Source of the DNA: a bacterium
GTDB lineage: Bacteria > Chloroflexota > Dormibacteria > UBA8260 > Bog-877
Assembly: GCA_021802115.1 (NCBI GenBank)
Contig: JAKABA010000038.1
Span: 1-26,950, forward strand
DNA: 26,950 nucleotides
Direction of reading: 5' to 3'
Numbering within the stretch: position 1 is the first letter of the stretch; every line of letters starts with the position of its first letter. Below, piece after piece: positions 15,379-22,554 of this stretch. Below the pieces are notes generated by a model, which saw nothing but the letters and a program-made list of their open reading frames with translations, searched no databases and was not told the DNA's origin. The position numbers and the translations under genes were made by a program.

Positions 15379-15424
15379 GGCCAGACCTTACCCCCACGGT
15401 GGCTCAACTGTAAGATCCACTCAC
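15379..15424. promoter_or_regulatory. Overlapping bidirectional promoter, AhpD-like gene / MocR regulator
   Basis: The 46 bp between the two ATGs carry an inverted pair TTAC (15388-15391) and GTAA (15410-15413). For the AhpD gene the -10 is TAAGGT (15385-15390) and, 17 bp upstream, the -35-like hexamer is TTACAG (15408-15413). For the regulator the -10 is TAAGAT (15411-15416) and, 17 bp upstream, the -35-like hexamer is TTACCC (15388-15393). Each -35 therefore overlaps the other promoter's -10. Spacing to the ATGs is 6 and 8 nt. Regulators of this type usually bind in such shared regions, so an operator here is likely. Confidence 0.6.
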
Positions 15425-16846
15425 ATGCGGAAATCATGGGCCACTTCCAGCATTGACCTTCACCTCCCCGTCGACCGCGGCGTCGGCCGGAGGGTCGCTT
15501 TGGAGCGGGCGGTGCGCATGGCGGTGACGAGTGGACGGCTGGCGGCTGGGACCCGGCTGCCGTCAAGCCGGGCCCTGGCCGACCACCTCGATTTCTCCCG
15601 GGGGACGGTGAGTGCCGCCTACGACCAGTTGGTCGCCGAAGGCTACCTGGTCGCGAGCCGGGGCGCCGGCACCTCGGTTGCGGACCTCTCCTGGAGTTCC
15701 GCGCAACCGACCCCTCCCCCGGACACCACCTGGGTACCGAGGTACGACCTGAGACCGGGGCGGCCGGACGTCACCTCGTTCCCCGTCGCCACCTGGTTGC
15801 GCGCGGCGCGGCGGGCATTGACGGGTGCCTCCGCCTCGGTGTTCAGCTACGGCGACGCTCAGGGTCGGATCGAGCTCCGCCGGGCTCTGGCGGACTATCT
15901 GGGACGGACTCGCGGGGTCCACGCCTCGCCAGCCCAGATCGTCCTCACCTCCGGCTACGTCCAGGCCATAGCCCTGCTCTGCCAGGTACTCGTCCGGTCT
16001 GGGTCCTCGGTGGTGGCCATGGAGGACCCCAATCTGCCATTCCACCGTGAGGTCGTCCGCTGGGCCGGCGCCCGGGTCATGGGCCTTCCAGTTGACGAAG
16101 ACGGAGTCGATATCGACCGGCTGCGGGGCCCGGATGGTGGGGCGGTCGGGGCGGTGGTCGTCACCGCGGCCCATCAATACCCCATGGGTGTCACTCTGCA
16201 CCCGGATCGCCGGCGCGAGCTGATCCGGTGGGCCCGCGGGTCTTCCGCCCTGATCATCGAGGACGACTACGACGGGGAGTTCCGCTTCGACCGCCAGCCG
16301 GTGGGAGCCATCCAGGAGTTGGCGCCTGACTGCGTGGCTTACCTCGGCAGCGCCTCGAAGACCCTGGGACCGGCTCTGCGCTTGGGGTGGATGGTCCTCC
16401 CCGCTGAACTGGTCGGGCCGGTGGTGGCGGCCAAACTGCACTCCGACTACCACAGCGAGGCCGTCGGACAGCTTGCCCTGGCGGAGATGCTCACCACCTA
16501 TGCCTACGATCGGCATGTGCGCAGCCGGCGGCTGCGGTACCGAAACCGGCGCGATCTGCTCCAAAGTCGCTTCGGCCCCGAGACTCAGTTGGGCGCGATG
16601 GGCTTCCGATTGCAGGGGATCTCGGCCGGCCTCCACGCCTTGCTGACCCTTCCCGCCCAAGGCGAGGCCGAGTGGGAGGTCTGTGCCAGGGCTGAAGCCA
16701 GTGGCGTCGCCCTCGGTCGCTTGGGCGAGCACTGGCACAGCGCGGGACCCCATCCCCAGGGGATCATCGTCGGCTTTGGCACCCCAAGCGATCTGGTCTA
16801 CCCAGCTGCGTTGAACGCTCTGGCTGAGGTCCTGGCCCACAGTTAG
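15425..16846 (+). CDS. MocR/PdxR-type regulator: GntR winged helix fused to aminotransferase-like domain
   Basis: A 473-residue transcription factor. Residues 11-86 form a GntR-type winged helix (GTRLPSSRALADHLDFSRGT at 42-61, then AYDQLVAEGYLVASRGAGTSV). Residues about 105-473 form a fold-type I aminotransferase domain, with SYGDAQGRIELR near 141-152, HQYPMGVTL at 250-258, EDDYDGEFRFD at 279-289 and the PLP lysine K312 in GSASKTLGPALRLGW. The frame is open upstream to 15278, but that part lies inside the AhpD gene. ATG 15425 gives the family start and sits 8 nt from TAAGAT. No pyridoxal synthesis genes are adjacent, so PdxR function is doubtful. The AhpD-like gene is the likely target. Confidence 0.92.
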   Translation: MRKSWATSSIDLHLPVDRGVGRRVALERAVRMAVTSGRLAAGTRLPSSRALADHLDFSRGTVSAAYDQLVAEGYLVASRGAGTSVADLSWSSAQPTPPPDTTWVPRYDLRPGRPDVTSFPVATWLRAARRALTGASASVFSYGDAQGRIELRRALADYLGRTRGVHASPAQIVLTSGYVQAIALLCQVLVRSGSSVVAMEDPNLPFHREVVRWAGARVMGLPVDEDGVDIDRLRGPDGGAVGAVVVTAAHQYPMGVTLHPDRRRELIRWARGSSALIIEDDYDGEFRFDRQPVGAIQELAPDCVAYLGSASKTLGPALRLGWMVLPAELVGPVVAAKLHSDYHSEAVGQLALAEMLTTYAYDRHVRSRRLRYRNRRDLLQSRFGPETQLGAMGFRLQGISAGLHALLTLPAQGEAEWEVCARAEASGVALGRLGEHWHSAGPHPQGIIVGFGTPSDLVYPAALNALAEVLAHS

Positions 16847-17051
16847 CCCTACCGCGCGCTTCACAGCCGGCTCGGCGCCGAGGCCAGGTGGCTTCGCCGC
16901 AAGACCCGCCTGGCATCGACCTGGGCCCCGGTAGCTTGCTCTCCTGGTGTTTACAGGGATCCCATCCGCGGCCTCACCCGAGCCTTCCGAACTCGGCTCA
17001 ACCGCGGTCCGGGGCCGGCCCTCCACTCCGGCGCTCGGCGGGCCATCGTGA

Positions 17052-18389
17052 TCAGCGCCGGGGAGAGGCGACGGACGCCAGGGAATGACCTTGCCGAACT
17101 CCCACCCGGTGCTGCGCGGCGGCGGCCGCGGCCACAGGTATGAGCAGGATCAGGAAGGTGGCCCGAAACCCCAGAGCGTCGATCCCCAGGCCCAGGAAAA
17201 GCGGCAGGGCGAGGTTCACAGCCTGGACGCTGGCGGTGAGGTGAGCGTTGATGGAGGGCAGCTCCCGGTGGGGTCGGCTCTCCGCCGCCAGGGCCATCGA
17301 CAGCGGGAAGGTCAGCCCGTGAGGCACTCCCAGGAGCGCCATCGCCAGCAGCAGCTGAAGCTCGCCGTGACCCAGCCCGATGAGGACCAGGCCCACCAGG
17401 GTGAGCGCCGCCGACACCCGGAACCAGCCCAGCTTGTGCCCAATCGGAGACCGCCAGGCGAGGCCGGCGCGGACCAGGAATGAGACCACGAAGAAAACTC
17501 CGAAGGCGACCTGGATCTGGGCCGGCGCGAGGCCGTAGTCGTGCCTGGCGAAGAGCGCGCCGAACACGATCAGGGCCGCGAACGGAGCCGCGTAAAGAAG
17601 CTGCCCCAGCAGAGCCACCTGGAATGCGGGATCGTCCAGGGCCTGGCGCAGGGAGACTCGAGCCGTCCCCGCAGCTGAGCTGGCGGCCTCCACCACCACC
17701 TCGGGAGCCGGGCTCACCAGCTCCGCCCTGCCGGCGGCCTTCCCTCGGGTCTCCCGGCGGGCGGCCCGGCGCGCGCGGCCCCAGCCCGAGCGCCAGGTGA
17801 CCACGGCCGCCATCAAGAGGGCGGCCAAAACCGGACCCAGCGTGAACCAGAGGAATGCGGTCCGGAGGTTGCCCCCGCTGACAGCCAGACTGGCGGTTTC
17901 CACGAAAGGGCCGATCGCGAGGCTGGCGCTCAGCGCCACACCCAGCAGGGCGATGGGCCGGTCTCGCGCGCCCGGCCCGGCCCCCTCGCCCGCGATTCCT
18001 CCCACCGCCGTGATCAGGGTGGGAAAGACGAGTCCGCCGCCCAGCCCCAGCAGCAGGACGGCGACGGTGAGGACCACCACCGAGTGAGCCGCCGCCACCA
18101 GTGGGAACGCCAGGCCGAGCATGAGCAGGGAGGCGACCAAGACGGGAGCCACCCGCCGCGAGGGGATGCGCGAGGCGAGCACGACCATCGCCAGCACGGA
18201 GGCACCGCCGCCACCGGCGGCGAGCGCACCCACGGCGGTGGCATTGAGGTGCAGGAGGTCTCCTGCCACCAGTGGAAAGGTGGTCTGGGCCATGTTCTGG
18301 CTGGCCCTCATCAGCATGGTGACCGCCAGCAGCACCGCCAGGGCAGCGCCGATCCCGAGCCCAGCCTTCAGCCGAGTGCGCGAGCCCAT
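17052..18389 (-). CDS. MFS transporter
   Basis: A 445-residue inner-membrane protein with about 12 hydrophobic helices in two groups. A basic cytoplasmic central loop at about 205-250 (RARRAARRETRGKAAGRAEL) separates the halves, as in the major facilitator superfamily. Helix 1 is GLGIGAALAVLLAVTMLM. The cargo cannot be told from the sequence. Drug or sugar efflux types are possible. ATG 18389 is chosen because the residues upstream of it are an unlikely Arg-rich stretch and because TACACT (18397-18402) stands 7 nt before it on the minus strand. It is convergent with the MocR-type gene (205 bp between stops, with a 12-bp palindrome at 16871-16882 and no T-tract). Confidence 0.88.
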   Translation of the reverse strand: MGSRTRLKAGLGIGAALAVLLAVTMLMRASQNMAQTTFPLVAGDLLHLNATAVGALAAGGGGASVLAMVVLASRIPSRRVAPVLVASLLMLGLAFPLVAAAHSVVVLTVAVLLLGLGGGLVFPTLITAVGGIAGEGAGPGARDRPIALLGVALSASLAIGPFVETASLAVSGGNLRTAFLWFTLGPVLAALLMAAVVTWRSGWGRARRAARRETRGKAAGRAELVSPAPEVVVEAASSAAGTARVSLRQALDDPAFQVALLGQLLYAAPFAALIVFGALFARHDYGLAPAQIQVAFGVFFVVSFLVRAGLAWRSPIGHKLGWFRVSAALTLVGLVLIGLGHGELQLLLAMALLGVPHGLTFPLSMALAAESRPHRELPSINAHLTASVQAVNLALPLFLGLGIDALGFRATFLILLIPVAAAAAAQHRVGVRQGHSLASVASPRR

Positions 18390-18705
18390 CTGATCGAGTG
18401 TACGGACCACTGCAGAGGGCCTTGGAGGGCGGGCCAGGGGTCTTCTCTCCCGCGACCGGCTCCGCCGTCGTCGGGCAATTCGACCGAACATCCAGCCGCG
18501 GTGCCCGGGGCGGCCCCGGGCGATTTGTCCGGGCCGTTCCCCGCCAGGCGGCCGCTTCGATCCGGTTCCTGGGCGCTGCCGAGCTCGCCTGGGAGCGTTT
18601 GGAGCTGGAGCGCGCAGGAGAACTGGCCTGCGCTGGGCTCGCTTGGCAAGCCGTGAGTCGGCCGGAAGTCGTGGTTCGCCGCTGGAGATGGGGCCGGGGC
18701 CCCAC
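18390..18705. other. Intergenic region, htrA-like gene to MFS gene
   Basis: These 316 bp lie between the stop of the protease gene and the start of the MFS gene, both on the minus strand. The only signal I see is the -10-like TACACT at 18397-18402 for the MFS gene. An open frame on the plus strand crosses the region but continues antisense into the protease gene and has no family features. There is no convincing terminator after the protease gene, only GC-rich stretches near 18691-18705. Confidence 0.5.
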
Positions 18706-19791
18706 CTATGAGGGGAGGGTCCCCAGGACCACGTTCACCGACCGCGCTGTGCCGGTGCTGTCTGTGAGTTGGACCGGCACCCGCTTTCCCGGTTGCTGGT
18801 CGGCCAGGACCTCGGCCAGACGCTCGGCGGTCGGGGTGGGGGTGCCCGCCACTGCCGTGACCAGATCACCGACCAGGATGCCGGCCTGGGCGGCTGGGCC
18901 GTCCGGGGTCACGGCCTCGACGGCCACCCCGACGGGCACTCCCGCCGCGCTGGTGATGGAGGAGCCACTGAGGCCGAGATCCGCCCGATGGGAGTTGACC
19001 ACTCGGCCGTAGCGAATGATCTGGCCGCTGATGTCATTGACGATGGTGCTGGGGATGGCGAAGCCAATACCGGTGATCACCGCGCCCGAATTGAGAGTAC
19101 CGGAGGCGCCGAGGGTGGTTATGCCGACCACCTGGCCGGCCAGGTTGACAAGGGCCCCGCCGCTGTTGCCCGGGTTGATGGGCGCCGAAGTTTGGATGGA
19201 GTCCGGCAGCACCGCCGACGGCGTCGAGGCGGTGGGGGGCTCGGACACCTCGCGTCCAAGCGCGCTGACGACGCCCACGGTCACGGTGTTCGTGAGCCCC
19301 AGGGGGTTGCCAATCGCGATCACCCACTCCCCGACCCGGAGCGATCCGGCCCCCCCGATCTTCGCCGGCTTCAGGTTCTTGGCCCCGATGATGCGCAGCA
19401 CCGCCAGATCGTCCGGCGGGAAATCTCCCAGGAGGGTTGCCGGCTGAGCCACAGCGCTGGTCCCCAGCTGGACCGTGTAGGGCCCGCCCCCCGCGACGAC
19501 ATGGGCGTTGGTCACGACATCGCCCCGGGCGTCAACCACCACTCCAGACCCGAGGCCTGACTTTGTTTGGATCAGGACCACGTCCGGGCTCACGGCGGCG
19601 GCCACCGCCGCGAAGCTTGGCGGCTGAGGGCTAGCCGCGCTCGCACGCGAGCCTGTCCCTGAGGAACAGCCGGATGCGAGCGCCGCGCCGCCGGCTGCGG
19701 CCAGAAGCGCAAGAGCGGCCCCGACACTCAGCCGGCCCCAACGGCGGCCGGGGGGCCGCGATACCGCCCTGCTCAGTGTCGAGTGTGCCAC
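18706..19791 (-). CDS. HtrA/DegP-type serine protease (S1C) with PDZ domain, probable lipoprotein
   Basis: A 361-residue exported protease for envelope protein quality control. The basic N-terminus, hydrophobic stretch and lipobox-like ALASGC put the lipidated Cys at 42. The trypsin-like domain has H97 in TNAHVVAGG, D128 in PPDDLAVL and S210 in NPGNSGGALV, a complete triad. The PDZ domain covers about 273-359 (ADLGLSGSSI, then VTPDGPAAQAGILVGDLVTAV). GTG 19791 was chosen because AGGAGG (19796-19801) precedes it by 4-5 nt and the signal peptide starts there. The open frame continues 63 codons upstream without such features. TAGAAT (19808-19813) is a probable -10 box, giving a very short leader. 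Confidence 0.93.
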   Translation of the reverse strand: MAHSTLSRAVSRPPGRRWGRLSVGAALALLAAAGGAALASGCSSGTGSRASAASPQPPSFAAVAAAVSPDVVLIQTKSGLGSGVVVDARGDVVTNAHVVAGGGPYTVQLGTSAVAQPATLLGDFPPDDLAVLRIIGAKNLKPAKIGGAGSLRVGEWVIAIGNPLGLTNTVTVGVVSALGREVSEPPTASTPSAVLPDSIQTSAPINPGNSGGALVNLAGQVVGITTLGASGTLNSGAVITGIGFAIPSTIVNDISGQIIRYGRVVNSHRADLGLSGSSITSAAGVPVGVAVEAVTPDGPAAQAGILVGDLVTAVAGTPTPTAERLAEVLADQQPGKRVPVQLTDSTGTARSVNVVLGTLPS

Positions 19792-20229
19792 GGGACCTCC
19801 TGAGGCAATTCTAGGCCTCCCTCCGGGATCCCGTGCTCCCGCCGATCGCGGCCGGGCCGGCGTGGGGACGGCCGCCCCGCTCAGGGCGGAGAGGGATGGT
19901 CTGAGGAGCGCGCGGACTTCCACTCGGCTCGCTGTCGCGCGGCCCGAGGATGGCATGCCGCAAAGGCGGTGGTCGCCCACGAACCCCGATCGGGAACACC
20001 GCCAAGGTCGCTCACGCGATCACCGGGGGGAATAGGTTCGGGTGCCCGGGACCCGGCCACCGATGCGCCCCTTCGGCGGATTCCGACCCGCCAGCTTCGC
20101 GCTCTGGCAAGATGGGTTATCGGCGACTAGCGGCGCGCGAGGGCGGCCGTGTCGCCGCCTCGGAAACCTCCGGGAAGCGGGACCTGCCGGTGGCGACCGA
20201 CAGCCGCGGTTGGCCGTGGCTCGCTCGCC
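19792..20229. other. Intergenic region upstream of protease gene
   Basis: These 438 bp separate the ATPase stop (20230) and the protease start. The protease promoter and ribosome site occupy 19792-19813. I see nothing else that I can name. Open frames in either strand are Arg/Gly/Pro-rich and lack ribosome sites or family motifs. The region may contain the 3' end of the ATPase transcript, but no hairpin with a T-tract was found. Confidence 0.5.
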
Positions 20230-22554
20230 TCAGGGCCCGGTGTCATCGGCCAGCGACAGGTAGGCCTCATCCTCCTGCTCGGTGTGAAGCCGCAGGGTCG
20301 CATAGAGTCCATAGAGGAGGCGGCGCAGGTAGGCGAGGTCGGAGGCGTTGGGGCCGGCCGGGCCGATCTCCTTGACCAGCCCGCCGAGCAGCCTTATCTG
20401 ATGGACGATCTCAACGTGGGCGCGACTCATTGGCCCGGTGGGGTCTGAGCCCCCCAGCACCCGATCGAGCATCGGATACAGCAACTCCTGCTCAGCTTGC
20501 TCATGAGGCTGCACCAGGTTGAGCAGGACCTGGTGGACCCGCCGGACACCCGCCATGGCGGTGGCAGGGGCGTCAGTGTCGAGACTGTCGGCAACCGTGC
20601 GCAGCTGTGTGATTGCGGCCCGGATCGCTACATGCTCGGTACTGAAGCGGCGAGCGACATCAGCGTCACGGGCATCTAATCCGCCCTGCACCCGGCCCGG
20701 CCGGAGGGCCCGCAGGGCATTCAGGATCACGGTCACGTCGATTGCCTCCTGGAGGATCGCGCCGGCCACCGGGGGCAGATAGCCGGCAGCCGCCACGCCC
20801 ATGGCCACCAGCGACATGGCCATGCCCGCCACCACGCTCTGCAAGGCGATGGACCGGGACCTGCGGGCGATCCCCATCGCTTCGCCGAGCCGGTCCAGGC
20901 GGTTGACCGTGAGGACCACGTCGGCGGTTTCCGAAGACACGCTGGCACCCCGGGCGCCCACGGCCACGCCCAGGTCGGAAACGGCGAGGGCAGGCGCGTC
21001 ATTGATGCCGTCGCCGACCATCATGGTGGGTCCGTTCGCGCGCTCCGCCCGCACCGCGTCAACCTTCTCCGCCGGCGTTCGCTCGGCGAGGACGGTGTCG
21101 ACGCCCACGACGGCTCCGATCGCCTCCGCCACCTCGGATCGGTCGCCCGTCACCATCACCACACGCTCGATCCCAGCCCGGCGCAGGACCCGCACGGTGC
21201 GGGCAGCGTCGGGCCGCACTGGATCCACCAGAACGAGCACCCCCGCCGGCTCGCCGTCCACCCGCACGAACACGTTCGCGGCGCCGTCCAGGTCGGCCCT
21301 CCTGCGCGCCGCGCGCACCCACGGCTGACTTTCCACCGCCCCCACCCAAGCGGCTCGGCCAAGGGCCACGGCGACCCCGTCCACACTTCCAGCCACGCCC
21401 TGCCCGGAGGTTTCCCGCGCCTCGCCGGGGACACCCAGGTGCAGGCCCTGCGCGCGCGCCGCACTGACGATGGCGGCCGCGAGCACATGGGATGAGGTCT
21501 GGTCCAACGAGGCGGCCAGGCGTAGGATCTCGTCCGGCGGCAACTTCCCGGCAGTGATAGTGGCGTCAACGGTCGGATGACCCTCAGTCAGGGTGCCGGT
21601 CTTGTCCAAGAGGAGGATCCGGCACCTCGCCAGCTGCTCGAGGGCGCCACCTCCCTTGATGACCACTCCCCGCCGAGCCGCTCGTGAAAGCCCGGATACG
21701 ATTGCCACTGGAGCGGCGAGAATCAAAGGGCAGGGGGTGGCTACGACCAGGACCGCCACCGCCCGGACCAGCTGCCCCGAGTACAACCATGCCCCCCCGG
21801 CAACCACCAGGGTGACCAGAAGGAACCAAACGGCGTAGCGGTCCGCCAGGCGCACGAACGGAGCCGTCGAGTTCTCCGCCTCACGCACGAGGCGGACGAT
21901 GCCGGCATAGGTGCTGTCCGCCTCCGTGGTGGTCGCCCTCAGGTCGAATGGGGCGCCGGAGTTGACGACTCCGCTGCGCACTGAGTCGCCCACCGGCCTC
22001 TCCACCGGCAGGGGCTCTCCGGTGAGCGCCGACTCGTCCAGGACCGCGGGTGAGGTCGTCACCACGCCGTCGACAGGAACCACCTCGCCTGTCCCAACCA
22101 GGAGCAGGTCACCGACTCCGACCGCTCCCAAGGGCACCGTCTCCAGGGCCGCATCGGTATGACGGCGTGCGAAACGGGGAGATCGCTCCAGCAGGGCGCT
22201 CAGCTCCCGCCGGGCTCGGGCGGCGGCCCTTGCCTCCAGGGCCCGGCCGGTGGCGACCATCACGCTGATGACGGCGCCCGCGAAGAGCTCGCCCACGATC
22301 AGGGCGCCGATCAGGGCGAGGAGCGCAATCACATCGACGCCGAGCCGAAAGCGGCGCAGGCTGCTGATGACCCACCAAAGCGTGGGAGGCATTCCCAGGG
22401 CGGTGGTCGCGGCCCAAGCGGCCTGGCCGGCCAGGGAGGCACCGAAGAGTTGCAACCCGGCGCCGACCGCCAGGCCCGCCAGGGTGCCGGCGAGCAGCAG
22501 CGCCTCGCTGTGCCCCTGGATGAAGCGATAGCCCCGGCGGAGCGGGTCAGCCAT
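20230..22554 (-). CDS. P1B-5-type metal-transporting ATPase with C-terminal hemerythrin domain
   Basis: A 774-residue heavy-metal P-type ATPase. Actuator motif LTGEP (177-181), metal-site TPCP (273-276) in the key membrane helix, phosphorylation site DKTGTLTEG (317-325), the P1B signature as SSHVLA (354-359) and hinge VGDGINDAP (513-521). The last helices contain LQEAIDVTVILNALR (601-615), a mark of the P1B-5 group. Residues 632-770 form a hemerythrin HHE domain with H641, H674, H684/E688, H713 and H757/E761 as likely diiron ligands. There is no N-terminal metal-binding (HMA) domain. Characterised P1B-5 pumps export Fe or Ni, so Fe2+/Ni2+ efflux sensed by the diiron domain is likely. ATG 22554 overlaps the upstream ATPase gene by 8 nt; a start at 22602 is less plausible. 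Confidence 0.93.
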   Translation of the reverse strand: MADPLRRGYRFIQGHSEALLLAGTLAGLAVGAGLQLFGASLAGQAAWAATTALGMPPTLWWVISSLRRFRLGVDVIALLALIGALIVGELFAGAVISVMVATGRALEARAAARARRELSALLERSPRFARRHTDAALETVPLGAVGVGDLLLVGTGEVVPVDGVVTTSPAVLDESALTGEPLPVERPVGDSVRSGVVNSGAPFDLRATTTEADSTYAGIVRLVREAENSTAPFVRLADRYAVWFLLVTLVVAGGAWLYSGQLVRAVAVLVVATPCPLILAAPVAIVSGLSRAARRGVVIKGGGALEQLARCRILLLDKTGTLTEGHPTVDATITAGKLPPDEILRLAASLDQTSSHVLAAAIVSAARAQGLHLGVPGEARETSGQGVAGSVDGVAVALGRAAWVGAVESQPWVRAARRRADLDGAANVFVRVDGEPAGVLVLVDPVRPDAARTVRVLRRAGIERVVMVTGDRSEVAEAIGAVVGVDTVLAERTPAEKVDAVRAERANGPTMMVGDGINDAPALAVSDLGVAVGARGASVSSETADVVLTVNRLDRLGEAMGIARRSRSIALQSVVAGMAMSLVAMGVAAAGYLPPVAGAILQEAIDVTVILNALRALRPGRVQGGLDARDADVARRFSTEHVAIRAAITQLRTVADSLDTDAPATAMAGVRRVHQVLLNLVQPHEQAEQELLYPMLDRVLGGSDPTGPMSRAHVEIVHQIRLLGGLVKEIGPAGPNASDLAYLRRLLYGLYATLRLHTEQEDEAYLSLADDTGP

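Noticed and set aside
15278..15424. Longer N-terminus for the MocR-type regulator
   Set aside because: The extension lies antisense inside the AhpD gene and across the promoter. The family's winged helix starts just after ATG 15425.
16871..16882. CTCGGCGCCGAG palindrome as a bidirectional terminator between the MocR and MFS genes
   Set aside because: The stem has no loop and no flanking T-tracts. Such palindromes are common at this GC content.
16951..18705. A 584-codon minus-strand frame overlapping the MFS gene
   Set aside because: The other frame gives a clean 12-helix transporter. This one has no membrane segments or domains.
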